Part shown: positions 16,471 to 25,907 of the stretch, piece after piece
Position numbering within the stretch: position 1 is the first letter of the stretch
Layout: the number at the start of each line of letters is the position of its first letter
From: Pseudoalteromonas aurantia
GTDB lineage: Bacteria > Pseudomonadota > Gammaproteobacteria > Enterobacterales > Alteromonadaceae
Length of the DNA stretch: 37,251 nucleotides
Assembly (NCBI RefSeq): GCF_005886875.1
Contig: NZ_PNBY01000043.1
Coordinates: 1-37,251 of the forward strand
Direction: 5' to 3'
The notes under the pieces: generated by a model
Told to the model about the DNA's origin: nothing
What the model saw: the letters and a program-made list of their open reading frames with translations, nothing else
Databases searched by the model: none
Made by a program: the position numbers and the translations under genes

Positions 16471-17943
16471 ATGGCGAACTACTTTAACTCTCTTCCTTTA
16501 AGAGAACAGCTAGCACAACTAGCCCAATGCGAATTTATGGATCCACAAGAGTTTAACGATGGTGTTAACGAATTAATCGGCAAAAAGCTCGTTATTGTTG
16601 GTTGTGGTGCACAAGGTCTAAACCAAGGTCTTAATTTACGCGATTCTGGGTTAGATGTAAGCTATGCATTACGTGAGTCGGCTATTTCAGAAAAGCGTCA
16701 GTCATTTTTGAATGCCTCTGACAATGGGTTCATTGTTGGCACCTATCAAGAGCTCATTCCTGATGCAGATTTAGTCCTTAACTTAACCCCTGATAAGCAA
16801 CATACCGCGGTTGTTAGCGCGGTTATGCCACTAATGAAAAAAGGCGCTACGCTTGCTTACTCCCATGGTTTCAACATTGTGGAAGAAGGCATGCAAGTAC
16901 GTGAAGATCTTACGGTCATTATGGTTGCCCCAAAATGTCCAGGCACAGAAGTGCGTGAAGAATATAAACGTGGATTCGGCGTACCGACACTTATTGCAGT
17001 GCACCCAGAAAATGACCCGCAAGGTAAGGGTCTGGTGCAAGCCAAAGCTTACGCTGCAGGCACAGGTGGCCATCGAGCAGGCGTATTAAACTCTTCTTTC
17101 ATTGCTGAAGTAAAATCAGATCTCATGGGTGAACAAACCATTCTATGTGGCATGTTACAAACAGGGTCACTACTTTGCTTTGATAAAATGGTAGAGAAAG
17201 GTGTTGATGCTGCCTATGCATCAAAGCTTATTCAGTATGGCTGGGAAGTTATCACTGAAGCATTAAAATATGGTGGTATCACTAATATGATGGACCGCCT
17301 GTCAAATCCAGCAAAGTTAAAAGCATTTAGCTTAAGTGAAGAGCTCAAACAGATCATGCGCCCGCTGTATAACAAACATATGGATGACATCATCAGCGGT
17401 GAGTTTTCTCAGGGTATGATGGCTGACTGGGCTGAAGATGATGCAAAATTATTAGCTTGGCGTGCTGAAACCGGTGAAACTGCTTTTGAAAAGCAAACAA
17501 ACACCACACAAGAAATATCAGAACAAACTTTCTTCGACAAAGGAATTTTAATGGTTGCAATGGTTAAGGCGGGTGTTGAACTGGCTTTTGAAACTATGAC
17601 GGCCGCAGGAATTATTGATGAATCTGCGTATTACGAGTCACTGCATGAAACACCGCTTATCGCAAATACAATAGCACGTAAAAAGCTGTATGAGATGAAT
17701 AGCACTATCTCAGATACTGCTGAGTATGGCTGTTACCTTTACAACCATGCCTGTTTGCCTTTATTAAAGCCCTTTATGGAAAATATTAACATTGATGTGA
17801 TAGGTAAAGGCCTTGAGGCAACCAGTAATTACGCTGATAACCAAGCTCTCATCGATGCTAACCATGCAATTCGCACGCACCCTGTTGAAATCATAGGTGA
17901 AAAGCTCCGTGGTTACATGTCAGCAATGAAAAAAATAGTTTAG
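16471..17943 (+). CDS. ilvC: Ketol-acid reductoisomerase, class II (long form)
   Basis: Second enzyme of valine/isoleucine biosynthesis: NADPH-dependent isomeroreduction of acetolactate and acetohydroxybutyrate. At 490 residues it is the long, class II form of E. coli, with an N-terminal Rossmann domain ([14 protein letters not shown] at 42-55) and two C-terminal helical knotted domains. Conserved stretches include [32 protein letters not shown] residues at about 150-170, and [12 protein letters not shown] with its metal-binding acidic residues. AAGG lies 7 nt before the ATG. It is divergent from ilvY, its probable activator, and ends in a strong terminator. Confidence 0.97.
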   Translation: MANYFNSLPLREQLAQLAQCEFMDPQEFNDGVNELIGKKLVIVGCGAQGLNQGLNLRDSGLDVSYALRESAISEKRQSFLNASDNGFIVGTYQELIPDADLVLNLTPDKQHTAVVSAVMPLMKKGATLAYSHGFNIVEEGMQVREDLTVIMVAPKCPGTEVREEYKRGFGVPTLIAVHPENDPQGKGLVQAKAYAAGTGGHRAGVLNSSFIAEVKSDLMGEQTILCGMLQTGSLLCFDKMVEKGVDAAYASKLIQYGWEVITEALKYGGITNMMDRLSNPAKLKAFSLSEELKQIMRPLYNKHMDDIISGEFSQGMMADWAEDDAKLLAWRAETGETAFEKQTNTTQEISEQTFFDKGILMVAMVKAGVELAFETMTAAGIIDESAYYESLHETPLIANTIARKKLYEMNSTISDTAEYGCYLYNHACLPLLKPFMENINIDVIGKGLEATSNYADNQALIDANHAIRTHPVEIIGEKLRGYMSAMKKIV

Positions 17944-17967
17944 ACCAGTTCGCTTGTTAGAAACCGA

Positions 17968-17996
17968 GCCCATACGCATTTGCTATGGGCTTTTTT
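17968..17996 (+). terminator. Intrinsic terminator of ilvC
   Basis: GCCCATA (17968-17974) pairs with TATGGGC (17984-17990), with a further GCA/TGC pairing inside, followed by T6. Confidence 0.93.
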
Positions 17997-18140
17997 AATC
18001 GAATTTTAAATTCCAGTTACCTATGTACCCATTACTGCATTATACAAAAGTGTTAATTTAATGAACAATACCTATCCCTTCTTCGCTCGTATTATTGTAT
18101 ATGATAGAATAGAAACCTTGTTTTAAAACAGTGTGGATCA

Positions 18141-20054
18141 ATGCGAAAAACTAGCCTTACAATCACGCAAAAAATTACATTATTAGGAAGCTTAATTGCA
18201 ATAACAGTTGCCAGTATTATTGGTGCTACTGCGATTTATAGTGCTAAAACGATGACCGAAACGCGCATGCTTGAGTCGGAGTTACCAGCCAAAGTAGACA
18301 GCATTAATAAAACGATAGCCAAGCAAATTCAACAACTTAAAAATGCGGCAAAACAGCTCTCTAGCAATGTCTTCATTACGGAGTCTGCAAGGAACGATAC
18401 TCTCAACGAAACCCAACTTATTAATGAGTTGAGCCGTTTAGTTGATCAATATGATCTCGCTACTGCTTCTTGGGCCAACCGTGAAACCAGCCAATATTGG
18501 AATCAAAATGGGTTCTTACGTGTACTTAACCAACAGCAAGATGGGTGGTTTTTTGGCTTTAAAGAGAGCCAACAAGAATACTCTATTAGCATTTTCCAAG
18601 AGTCCCCTGGTGATGTAAAGATGTTCGTTAACCACCAGCAAACACGTGGCCTCGGTCTAGCCGGATTAGCGAAAAGCATTGATGATATGCAAAATATGCT
18701 AAGTAATATGGTGATTGAGAAGTCTGGCTTTGTATTTGTTGTAAATAAAGCAGGCACCATTCAATTACACCCAGACGCCGCGTTGGTCGCAACCACCTCA
18801 CTGCGCGATTTATATGGCAACCAAGTGGTTCGTAACCTACTCACCAATCGTCCATTTTTAGTGAAAAAGCTAAATGTGAGTAACCAAGCAACGTTAGTTG
18901 CAGCCAGCCCTATTGAAGGCACTGATTTATATGTCATAGCACAAGTGCCTGAAGCTGAAGTCATCGAAGAGATCACGCAACTCCAGTGGCAAATAATCGC
19001 GTTCTCCATTACCGTCGCCCTGATAGCAAGTTTGATCAGCCTGTTCTTGGCCAAAAACCTAAGTGCGCCGTTATCGAATATGGCAAATTTATTTGCCCGA
19101 CTAGGCAGCGGTGATGCAAAGTTAAACTATCGAGTACCCGAATCTGAACAACCTGAATTGCAAGCTCTGGCTGAAGGTTTTAATCAATTTATCAGCAAAA
19201 TCGAAATGGCTATCAAAAAAGTATCCAGTGAAAGCCGAGACATTCGCAGTACCAGCGAGCGTGTATTTTCTCAAAGCCAAAGTAATTCAAAATCACTTGA
19301 TGAACAAAAGTCCCAAACTATCTCTGTTGCTGCTGCAATTAACGAAATGGGGGCAACTGTCCAAGAAATTGCAGGCAGTGCAAATAATACAGCCAAGCTC
19401 ACTGAACAAAGTAAAGCAATGTCAGATCAAAGTCACAGTGGGGTTCAGCATAGCCAAACACAACTTCAAGACTTAGCGAATGATATTGATGCGATGGCAT
19501 TAGAAGTCACCACACTTGCAGAAAAAACACAATCTATCGCTAATATTGTTGATGTGATCCGCGGTATTTCAGAGCAAACCAATTTACTCGCACTTAATGC
19601 AGCCATTGAATCGGCACGTGCTGGTGAACATGGTCGTGGGTTTGCTGTTGTTGCTGACGAGGTGCGTGCACTGGCCAGTCGCACATCACAATCGACAGAC
19701 GAAATTCAAGCAACTATTACAGAGCTGACTGTCGCATCTGATTCGATTGTGAAAAAAATCAGCCAATCTAAGCATCAAGCAGTGCAGAGTGTTGAAACAA
19801 TGCAAAACTCTGTCGAACTGATGGAAACAATTACTGAGACGGCGAATCAGATTAACGACATGACAACACTCATCGCAGCCGCAACTGAAGAGCAAAGTAA
19901 TGTCGTCGCTGATGTGGGCAGAAGCATTGAGCACATTAGTACAATTAGCGATGACGTCATGAATGAGCAGTTAAATACTGAACAATCAATCCAAGCGCTT
20001 GCCGACTCAGCAAAAACACTTGATAGTTTAGTCGCGAGCTTTGAGCAAAATTAG
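18141..20054 (+). CDS. Methyl-accepting chemotaxis protein with periplasmic Cache-like sensor
   Basis: Inner-membrane chemoreceptor of 637 residues. It has TM1 (about 12-33), a periplasmic sensor of about 245 residues resembling a dCache domain ([20 protein letters not shown] around 193-212 is typical of the membrane-proximal Cache fold), TM2 (283-304), HAMP (304-357), and a cytoplasmic signalling domain with the conserved tip [20 protein letters not shown] and [20 protein letters not shown] (about 474-513). Methylation helices flank the tip. There is no C-terminal NWETF-like pentapeptide for CheR docking. The ligand is unknown. It is monocistronic and followed by a long hairpin. No chemotaxis cytoplasmic genes are nearby. 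Confidence 0.94.
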   Translation: MRKTSLTITQKITLLGSLIAITVASIIGATAIYSAKTMTETRMLESELPAKVDSINKTIAKQIQQLKNAAKQLSSNVFITESARNDTLNETQLINELSRLVDQYDLATASWANRETSQYWNQNGFLRVLNQQQDGWFFGFKESQQEYSISIFQESPGDVKMFVNHQQTRGLGLAGLAKSIDDMQNMLSNMVIEKSGFVFVVNKAGTIQLHPDAALVATTSLRDLYGNQVVRNLLTNRPFLVKKLNVSNQATLVAASPIEGTDLYVIAQVPEAEVIEEITQLQWQIIAFSITVALIASLISLFLAKNLSAPLSNMANLFARLGSGDAKLNYRVPESEQPELQALAEGFNQFISKIEMAIKKVSSESRDIRSTSERVFSQSQSNSKSLDEQKSQTISVAAAINEMGATVQEIAGSANNTAKLTEQSKAMSDQSHSGVQHSQTQLQDLANDIDAMALEVTTLAEKTQSIANIVDVIRGISEQTNLLALNAAIESARAGEHGRGFAVVADEVRALASRTSQSTDEIQATITELTVASDSIVKKISQSKHQAVQSVETMQNSVELMETITETANQINDMTTLIAAATEEQSNVVADVGRSIEHISTISDDVMNEQLNTEQSIQALADSAKTLDSLVASFEQN

Positions 20055-20075
20055 TCCATAATATCACTACAAACT

Positions 20076-20111
20076 TGAGAGCAGGATATAGACCTGTATA
20101 ACCTGCTCTCA
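20076..20111 (+). other. Long hairpin after the chemoreceptor gene
   Basis: TGAGAGCAGG (20076-20085) pairs perfectly with CCTGCTCTCA (20102-20111), and the inner TATA/TATA continues after one mismatch. There is no T-run. Probably a 3'-end hairpin or U-less terminator. Confidence 0.5.
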
Positions 20112-20200
20112 TGACTGTAATAATTTGTAACCAATTGAGTTATAATTTAATCAAATTCTGGGCTATGCTTTATTAAAAAGCAGTTGTATCTCGGGATTTT

Positions 20201-21394
20201 ATGATGTCTACGCTAAATAAAATCAAACTAGTCATTACAGTAGTCAGTTGCGTAGCACTAAGTGCTTGTAACACCCTACCTAGGTCATCTTCAGTCAATA
20301 AAGCACTGTTAAATAGTGATACTTTTACATTACAGCCCGTGCCAACCCCTCAAGATATTTTTCAACTTGATGACCGTATTAAGAACCAGCTAGATAATTA
20401 CTTTCGAGGTACTACGCCATCCCTTTCACATACAAAAAAGCTACTGCGTTTTCTCGTTGATAACGGAGATGCCTCCTTGTCATATCAATCAGGGGCAAAT
20501 TTAACGGCATCCCAAGCATACTTTGACCTCAACGCCAATTGCCTATCGTTGTCTATTTTGTCGTTTAGCTTGGCTGAGCATCTTGGTTTTAAATCTCAAT
20601 TTCAACGAGTTCATATCCCTGAATATTGGGACCAAACTCAAGGCTATAATTTATTGACGGGGCACGTAAATTTAGTCATCAGCGAATCAAACTACACAAC
20701 AAACAAAAATAAAAGTAACGGCATTGCCCTATATACCCGCCCACAATCTTTGACTATCGATTTTGACCCAAATAGCCGCCAGCAAAAATTCACCACCTCC
20801 GACATAACAAAGCAAAGAATATTGGCCATGTTTTATAGTAATCGAGGGGCAATGCACATGATCAACGCAGAATATGATCTAGCCTTCAGCTACTTTAAAG
20901 CAGCAATTAGTGCCGATGAATTATACTCAGGCGCTTGGGGGAACTTAGGTGTACTTTATCGTGTAGCTAATCAATACCAACGAGCAGAAGACACATATCA
21001 ACAAGCTCTTGCACTAAATGCAGATAATAAAACTGTATTGGGCAATATGGCGTTACTTTATAGGATGACAAACCGAGATTCTTTGGCCATAGCACTTGAA
21101 AACACACTAAATCAGCAGCGTAAAAATAACCCATACTACCAAATTGTGCTTGGCAACGAGGCCCTGGAAAACAATTATTTCACGTTGGCGCTTCGTCACT
21201 TCAACAAAGCAAGAAAACTTGATAGCAAACTTCATAAAAGTTACTTTGGGCTTGCCAAAGTACATTATTATCGAGGTAACCTTGAGCAAGCTGAAAAATA
21301 TCTGTTACAAGCGTATAAATTATCTGAATACAAACATGACCGTAAACGCTATCAAAGTAAGCTGCAATGGATACAAGCTGTGGCTAAAAACTAG
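20201..21394 (+). CDS. Lipoprotein with transglutaminase-like and TPR domains
   Basis: A 397-residue lipoprotein: lipobox LSAC (C23), then an N-terminal region (about 50-190) resembling the transglutaminase-like fold with candidate triad C114 (NANCLSLS), H155 (TGHVNLVIS) and D187 (LTIDFDP), then tetratricopeptide repeats from about 205 to 390 (AMHMINAEYDLAFSYFKAAI, GNLGVLYRVANQYQRAEDTY, LHKSYFGLAKVHYYRGNLEQ). Proteins of this layout are usually periplasmic and of unknown substrate. Two adjacent ATGs (20201, 20204) are possible starts; no strong ribosome binding site is seen. The 3' end overlaps the next gene by 59 nt in another frame, suggesting coupled translation with the M28 peptidase, and so a shared envelope or peptide-processing role (inference). 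Confidence 0.84.
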   Translation: MMSTLNKIKLVITVVSCVALSACNTLPRSSSVNKALLNSDTFTLQPVPTPQDIFQLDDRIKNQLDNYFRGTTPSLSHTKKLLRFLVDNGDASLSYQSGANLTASQAYFDLNANCLSLSILSFSLAEHLGFKSQFQRVHIPEYWDQTQGYNLLTGHVNLVISESNYTTNKNKSNGIALYTRPQSLTIDFDPNSRQQKFTTSDITKQRILAMFYSNRGAMHMINAEYDLAFSYFKAAISADELYSGAWGNLGVLYRVANQYQRAEDTYQQALALNADNKTVLGNMALLYRMTNRDSLAIALENTLNQQRKNNPYYQIVLGNEALENNYFTLALRHFNKARKLDSKLHKSYFGLAKVHYYRGNLEQAEKYLLQAYKLSEYKHDRKRYQSKLQWIQAVAKN

Positions 21395-22277
21395 TTGCCT
21401 TATTTTTTTACTCACTAGCTTTGCGTTATCCGCAACACAACTTCATAATGATATGAAGATACTGACCAGCAGCGAACACGCTGGAAGAAAGGCGGGATTG
21501 AATGATGAGCCCAATATCAGTGCACGATACCTCTATGCACGATTCACAGCACTAGGGTATCAGCCGTTTTATCAGTCATTCGAATTTAAAACGGGTTTTT
21601 TTAGCACAGCCAAGGGGCACAATGTCATAGCAACATTACCTTGCAGCGCAACTCAGTGCGATGCCAATATCGTAATTACGGCACATTTTGATCATTTAGG
21701 TGGGCAACCCTCCTCTTATTATGCAGGCGCTAATGACAATGCATCCGGTACATCGACCCTCTTGTTTTTAGCCCAGAGTCTAAAACTGATCAATAGGCGC
21801 CATCGTGTCACATTTGTTGCAACTGATGCCGAAGAAAATGGCCTGTACGGCGCAAAACACTTTGTGAATGAACTTGACGTAAATAAACGAACGATTTTAA
21901 ACATCAATCTCGATATGCTGGTACCGAATAAACGTAAACGGTTATATGTACTGCACTCTAAAAAAACCAAATCGGCGGTCGCATTACTCAAACAACAACC
22001 CACTGAATCCCTGCGAGTAAAAATCGTCAACTCACGTTATAAAATGCAGCGATTAATGGATAACCCCCGTATAGATTGGCATAAAGCCAGCGATCATTAT
22101 GCGTTTGCGAAAGAAAACATTCCTTATTTATATTTTGGTATTGGCGAAGATAAAAATCATCACACCAAACGCGATACGTTAGAATCTCTCGATTTTTCTC
22201 GGTTTCAGTTGGTAGTTAAATTCATTAATAACTTTATGGTTGAGTTACTGGATACCCCGCTGGAAGCCACAAATTGA
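21336..22277 (+). CDS. Secreted M28-family zinc aminopeptidase
   Basis: Exported zinc metallopeptidase of the M28 family, 313 residues from the chosen start. All five metal ligands and the catalytic residues are visible: H117 in AHFDHLGG, D134 in GANDNASG, E166/E167 in DAEENG (catalytic base and ligand), D193 in NLDML and H276 in HHTKRDTLE. A signal peptide is present (hydrophobic 20-31, cleavage after LSA near 33) with a longish n-region of 19 residues. The frame is open to 21144 inside the upstream gene. ATG 21336 is the last ATG before the signal peptide, and no ATG between it and the mature part would keep the signal. There is no clear Shine-Dalgarno, so coupling to the overlapping upstream gene is likely. 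The 3' end overlaps the opposite-strand GIY-YIG gene by 73 bp. Confidence 0.85.
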   Translation: MTVNAIKVSCNGYKLWLKTSCLIFLLTSFALSATQLHNDMKILTSSEHAGRKAGLNDEPNISARYLYARFTALGYQPFYQSFEFKTGFFSTAKGHNVIATLPCSATQCDANIVITAHFDHLGGQPSSYYAGANDNASGTSTLLFLAQSLKLINRRHRVTFVATDAEENGLYGAKHFVNELDVNKRTILNINLDMLVPNKRKRLYVLHSKKTKSAVALLKQQPTESLRVKIVNSRYKMQRLMDNPRIDWHKASDHYAFAKENIPYLYFGIGEDKNHHTKRDTLESLDFSRFQLVVKFINNFMVELLDTPLEATN

Positions 22278-22522
22278 CGCTTTTGCGGTTTGGTTAACTT
22301 TTTAACTTGCCACTCTAGTTTACAAGCATCACTTTTACTGCCGACAGGGTAATTAAAAATAAGGGTTAGCGGCCCTTTGCCTTTTAAGTTTTTTGCGCCT
22401 TTCCCCTGTTGGTGTGCGGCAAATCGCGCCATAACGTCATTGGTCACGCCGGTGTACCAATGGCCCAATCGCGTTTCAATAATATAGATATGCCACACCG
22501 GGTCCACACTCTTCTCTTTCAT
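22205..22522 (-). CDS. GIY-YIG family nuclease-like protein
   Basis: A 105-residue single-domain GIY-YIG protein of the UPF0213/YhbQ type. Motifs are HIYIIE at 11-16 and WYTGVT at 22-27 (standing for GIY and YIG), the basic helix region NDVMARFAAHQQGKGAKNLK, and the catalytic glutamate region KLEWQVKKLTK at about 68-78. Members are small predicted endonucleases, possibly in DNA repair; the function of this subgroup is little known. The start ATG has a poor ribosome binding site; a GTG at codon 6 is an alternative. Its last 73 bp overlap the 3' end of the M28 gene on the other strand. It is divergent from bamE. Confidence 0.88.
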   Translation of the reverse strand: MKEKSVDPVWHIYIIETRLGHWYTGVTNDVMARFAAHQQGKGAKNLKGKGPLTLIFNYPVGSKSDACKLEWQVKKLTKPQKRQFVASSGVSSNSTIKLLMNLTTN

Positions 22523-22651
22523 TGCAATTACTTTTTACTCTCTATTTAGAAACTTTTTTAATACACTAAGGTCGAAGTTCGACAAGAAGCTTTACCTTCT
22601 GCGCTTTATCGGTATCATGCAGAATAATTGAAAATAAGGATACACAAATAC

Positions 22652-23011
22652 ATGCTGTCTAATAAATCCCTTTTTACGTGGTTCATTGCGATTATAACTA
22701 CAGTCATGCTGTCTGGTTGTTCAAGCTGGGTCTATCGAATCAACGTACCGCAAGGTAACTTTTTAGAGCAGTCAGATGTAGAAAAACTACGCGTTGATAT
22801 GACTCGCGAGCAAGTGCTATTCGTTTTAGGCAGTCCAATTGCAAAAGATGCCTTTAATAACAATACTTGGCACTATGCGTATGTGTTTAATATTGACCGA
22901 GAGTCTGAACAACGCAAATCGCTGACTGTATTTTTTGAAAACGACAAATTGAGCCGTATCACAGGCGACTATGACGAACCAAAAGAGTTCAATATACCGC
23001 TTGATCAGTAA
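22652..23011 (+). CDS. bamE: Outer membrane assembly lipoprotein BamE
   Basis: BamE (SmpA/OmlA) is a small lipoprotein of the BAM complex that inserts beta-barrel proteins in the outer membrane. From ATG 22652 it is 119 residues, with signal peptide and lipobox LSGC (C23). Matches to E. coli BamE include YRINVPQGNFLEQSDVEKLR, VDMTREQVLFVLGSPIAKDAF and NTWHYAYVF. The frame extends to TTG 22628, but that start adds charged residues before the signal; AAGGA lies 11 nt before ATG 22652, which is therefore preferred. It lies in the usual bamE/rnfH/ratA/smpB neighbourhood, convergent with rnfH, with a strong bidirectional terminator between. Confidence 0.95.
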   Translation: MLSNKSLFTWFIAIITTVMLSGCSSWVYRINVPQGNFLEQSDVEKLRVDMTREQVLFVLGSPIAKDAFNNNTWHYAYVFNIDRESEQRKSLTVFFENDKLSRITGDYDEPKEFNIPLDQ

Positions 23012-23021
23012 TGTGATATAG

Positions 23022-23053
23022 AAAATAAAAGGGCCTAAGGGCCCTTTTATTTT
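23022..23053. terminator. Bidirectional terminator between bamE and rnfH
   Basis: AAAATAAAAGGGCC (23022-23035) and GGCCCTTTTATTTT (23040-23053) form a perfect 14-bp stem with a 4-nt loop and A/T flanks on both sides, serving both converging genes. Confidence 0.95.
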
Positions 23054-23088
23054 AGCTGTAGAATGAAAAACACTCTGCTCATCTGATT

Positions 23089-23403
23089 TTACGCTCTACC
23101 ACCAGTAATTTTATTGGCCCTGCCCTCATCTTTTGCTTTCTCAGCCCGTCGTCTGCGCGCATCTTTCGGATCAGCAATTAATGGCCTATAAATTTCAATC
23201 CTATCACCTTCTTTTACAGCTTGTTTGCCCTTTACCGTTCGATTCCAAATGCCCAAGGTCAAATCAGTGGGATCAATATCAGCACACTTATCTAAAATAC
23301 CTGACTGAAGCACTACCTGTTCAGCCGATGTACCTTCAGCAACATCCACAGACATCACCACCGCTTTATGTGGCACCGCATAGACCACATCAACTTTAAT
23401 CAT
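23089..23403 (-). CDS. rnfH: RnfH/RatB-family ubiquitin-like protein
   Basis: A 104-residue cytoplasmic protein of the RnfH (UPF0125) family with a beta-grasp, ubiquitin-like fold. Family signatures are the N-terminal IKVDVVYAVPHKAVVMSVDV, the middle GIWNRTVKGKQAVKEGDRIE and IYRPLIADPKDARRRRAEKA, followed by a basic tail. In E. coli it is encoded with ratA, though the partnership and any link to the Rnf complex are not firmly shown. Its ATG overlaps the ratA stop (ATGA, 23400-23403), so the two are translationally coupled. Confidence 0.94.
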   Translation of the reverse strand: MIKVDVVYAVPHKAVVMSVDVAEGTSAEQVVLQSGILDKCADIDPTDLTLGIWNRTVKGKQAVKEGDRIEIYRPLIADPKDARRRRAEKAKDEGRANKITGGRA

Positions 23404-23837
23404 GACCTTGCTCCATACACCGTTTTAGCTCGCTGTGTAAATGCGGCCACCATATTTTTGGCAACCTCATTAAAAATCTTGCCAAATGCCAGCTCAACCA
23501 ATTTATTCGCAAATTCAAAGTCTAATTTTAGCGTTACTTTACACGCTTGGTCGTCTAACTCCGTAAACTCCCAATAACCATATAAAGACTTAAATGGCCC
23601 GTCGACTAATTGCATCTTTACTTGACTGCCTTCAAAGCTATTACGCGTGGTAAACCACTTCTTTAACCCCGCTTTAGAAATTTCTAAACTTGCGACCATA
23701 TCATTTTGGGTTGATTCAATCACTTTTGAATCTGAACAATTTGGTAAAAACTCAGGGTATGCACCTACATCGTTAACCAGCGTAAACATTTCTTGAGTGC
23801 TATACATCACCAACGCACTTTTTTCTATTTGTGGCAT
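23400..23837 (-). CDS. ratA: RatA, START-domain ubiquinone-binding-like protein
   Basis: A 145-residue single START/polyketide-cyclase-like domain protein of the RatA/Coq10 family. Conserved features are the N-terminal ALVMYSTQEMFTLVNDVGAY, PEFLPNCSDSKVIES, the central VDGPFKSLYGYWEFTEL and the C-terminal helix VAAFTQRAKTVYG. In E. coli RatA was described as inhibiting 70S ribosome association, while Coq10-like relatives bind ubiquinone; which role applies here is open. GGAG lies 5 nt before the ATG. It is divergent from smpB and overlaps rnfH by 4 nt, the conserved arrangement. Confidence 0.94.
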   Translation of the reverse strand: MPQIEKSALVMYSTQEMFTLVNDVGAYPEFLPNCSDSKVIESTQNDMVASLEISKAGLKKWFTTRNSFEGSQVKMQLVDGPFKSLYGYWEFTELDDQACKVTLKLDFEFANKLVELAFGKIFNEVAKNMVAAFTQRAKTVYGARS

Positions 23838-23977
23838 AGTTACTCCAATCTATTTGTCGCGATTTTAGCAAGCTTTTAAAGAATTATCTTGTATGCTGTA
23901 AGCTACTGCGCGAAAATAACGCACAAATTTAAAAAAGCACTATTGTCTGTCCACTTTTCTAGGTAAACTAGGCCATT

Positions 23978-24460
23978 ATGGCAAAGAAAAAATCATCAAA
24001 ATCAACTACCAATACCATCGCACTGAACAAAAAAGCGCGACATGAGTATTTTTTAACCGATAAGTTTGAAGCGGGCATTGAACTGCAAGGGTGGGAAGTA
24101 AAAAGCATCCGAGCAGGTAAAGTAAACATTTCAGACACCTATATTCACCTTAAGGATGGTGAAGCATTCCTACTTAGCAGCCAAATTCAGCCGCTAAACA
24201 GTGCTTCTACCCATGTTATTTGTGATCCAATGCGCTATCGTAAGTTGCTACTCAATAAACGTGAAATTGATCGTTTAGTTGGTGCAACTGAACGAGACGG
24301 CTTCTCGCTGATCGCGACTGCAATGTATTGGAAAAAGTGCTGGGTCAAACTAGAGTTTCACCTTGCGAAGGGTAAGAAAATGCATGACAAACGTTCTGAC
24401 AGTAAAGATAAAGACTGGTCACGTGAAAAAGAGCGTTTGATGAAGCACTCAGCCCGCTAG
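23978..24460 (+). CDS. smpB: SsrA-binding protein SmpB
   Basis: SmpB binds tmRNA and delivers it to stalled ribosomes in trans-translation. At 160 residues it has the usual length. Signatures are [40 protein letters not shown] and the C-terminal tail with [14 protein letters not shown], which enters the decoding channel. The partner RNA ssrA is in the same window at 36112-36467, about 11.7 kb away rather than adjacent. It is divergent from ratA and convergent with fabB, with a strong shared terminator. Confidence 0.97.
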   Translation: MAKKKSSKSTTNTIALNKKARHEYFLTDKFEAGIELQGWEVKSIRAGKVNISDTYIHLKDGEAFLLSSQIQPLNSASTHVICDPMRYRKLLLNKREIDRLVGATERDGFSLIATAMYWKKCWVKLEFHLAKGKKMHDKRSDSKDKDWSREKERLMKHSAR

Positions 24461-24471
24461 TAACAACACAT

Positions 24472-24501
24472 AAAAAAACCTCGCATTGCGAGGTTTTTTT
24501 T
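24472..24501. terminator. Bidirectional terminator between smpB and fabB
   Basis: CCTCGC (24479-24484) and GCGAGG (24488-24493) with a 3-nt loop, flanked by A7 and T8, so it works on both strands. Confidence 0.95.
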
Positions 24502-24514
24502 CAGGCTTTAAAAC

Positions 24515-25729
24515 TTAGCCTTTGTATTTTTGCATCACTAATGTGGCATTAGTTCCACCAAAGCCAAAACTGTTCGACATCACAGTATTAAGCTCAACAT
24601 CACGACGCTCTGTCACAATGTCTAAGCCTTGTGCTTGCTCGTCAAGCTCATCGATATTAATTGAAGGCGCTACGAAGTTATTTTCCAGCATTAAGAGTGA
24701 GAAGATAGCCTCATGCACACCAGCCGCGCCCAGAGCATGGCCTGTCATTGCTTTTGTTGCACTGATCGCTGGTGAATTATCACCAAACAACTCTTGAATT
24801 GCACCTAATTCTTTCACATCACCTACAGGGGTAGATGTACCGTGTGTATTTAAATAATCGATTGGGCCGTCAATATCTTGCATTGCTTGTTTCATACAAC
24901 GCACAGCACCTTCACCTGAAGGGGCTACCATGTCATAGCCATCAGACGTTGCGCCATAACCTACAATTTCCGCATAAATATGTGCGCCACGAGCAAGGGC
25001 ATGTTCAAGTTCTTCAACAACCACAATACCGCCACCGCCAGAAATAACAAATCCATCACGATTTGCATCGTATGTTCGTGAAGCTGCTGCAGGGTTATCG
25101 TTGTATTTAGTCGATAATGCGCCCATTGCGTCAAATTCCATCGCCAGTGTCCAGTGTAGCTCTTCACCACCACCAGCAAAAATGACATCTTGCTTACCAA
25201 GTTGAATTTGCTCTACTGCATTACCAATGCAATGTGCAGACGTTGCACACGCAGAGCTAATAGAGTAATTCACACCTTTAATTTTAAATGGTGTGGCTAA
25301 ACACGCCGACGTTGTGCTTGCCATAGTACGAGGCACCATATAGGGTCCTACACGCTTTACGCCTTTCTCACGTAAAATATCAGCGGCTTCTACTTGGTAC
25401 TTTGAAGAACCACCACCAGAACCTACGATCAGGCCAGTACGCTCATTAGATACTTGATCGTCAGCTAAACCAGAATCTTCAATTGCTTGTGCCATTGAGA
25501 TATATGAAAATGCCGCAGCATCTCCCATGAAGCGGTGTGCTTTACGGTCAACAAAGTCTTTTACGTTGATGTCGATATTACCAGAAACATTACTGCGCAA
25601 TTTATATTCTTCAAATTCAGGATTAAAAACGATACCGCTTTTGCCTGCTTGTAAAGACTCTAATACTTCTTGCTTGTTATTGCCGATGCTTGAAACTACA
25701 CCGATCCCCGTAATTACGGCTCTTCTCAT
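24515..25729 (-). CDS. fabB: Beta-ketoacyl-ACP synthase I
   Basis: FabB elongates acyl-ACP with malonyl-ACP and is needed for unsaturated fatty acid synthesis. At 404 residues it aligns closely with E. coli FabB throughout. The Cys-His-His site is present: C161 in [11 protein letters not shown]296 in [10 protein letters not shown] and H331 in [10 protein letters not shown], plus K326. The KAS I-type stretch [20 protein letters not shown] distinguishes it from FabF. AAGGGA lies 8 nt before the ATG. It is monocistronic and divergent from mnmC. The intergenic region has FadR- and FabR-like half-sites that would fit the known control of fabB, but they are imperfect. Confidence 0.96.
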   Translation of the reverse strand: MRRAVITGIGVVSSIGNNKQEVLESLQAGKSGIVFNPEFEEYKLRSNVSGNIDINVKDFVDRKAHRFMGDAAAFSYISMAQAIEDSGLADDQVSNERTGLIVGSGGGSSKYQVEAADILREKGVKRVGPYMVPRTMASTTSACLATPFKIKGVNYSISSACATSAHCIGNAVEQIQLGKQDVIFAGGGEELHWTLAMEFDAMGALSTKYNDNPAAASRTYDANRDGFVISGGGGIVVVEELEHALARGAHIYAEIVGYGATSDGYDMVAPSGEGAVRCMKQAMQDIDGPIDYLNTHGTSTPVGDVKELGAIQELFGDNSPAISATKAMTGHALGAAGVHEAIFSLLMLENNFVAPSINIDELDEQAQGLDIVTERRDVELNTVMSNSFGFGGTNATLVMQKYKG

Positions 25730-25791
25730 GGGTAAATTCCCTTAGTCATTTACTAAATTGTGGCTATTCTACGCTGAAATGCCTAACCAAG

Positions 25792-25831
25792 TGGTCAGCT
25801 TTCCAGCTTACACACGTACTCTGAAACTTTT
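25792..25831 (-). promoter_or_regulatory. Possible FadR- and FabR-like sites before fabB
   Basis: Plus strand AAGTGGTCAG (about 25789-25798) matches one half of the FadR consensus (AACTGGTCNGACNNGTT); the second half is poor. AGCTTACACACGTACTCT (about 25806-25823) has AGnnTAC-n4-GTAnnCT symmetry like a FabR box. A -10 TAGAAT lies downstream on the minus strand with a weak -35, consistent with activator dependence. These are visual matches only. Confidence 0.25.
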
Positions 25832-25907
25832 TTACGTAAATTACAACGGACTATTACGGCTAAAACGCGTAAAATAGTGCCTATATTTTGCTGTTCACGC
25901 TATTACT

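Noticed and set aside
21144..21335. Upstream extension of the M28 peptidase frame
   Set aside because: The extra 64 residues lie inside the TPR gene in another frame, are not protein-like, and would bury the signal peptide.
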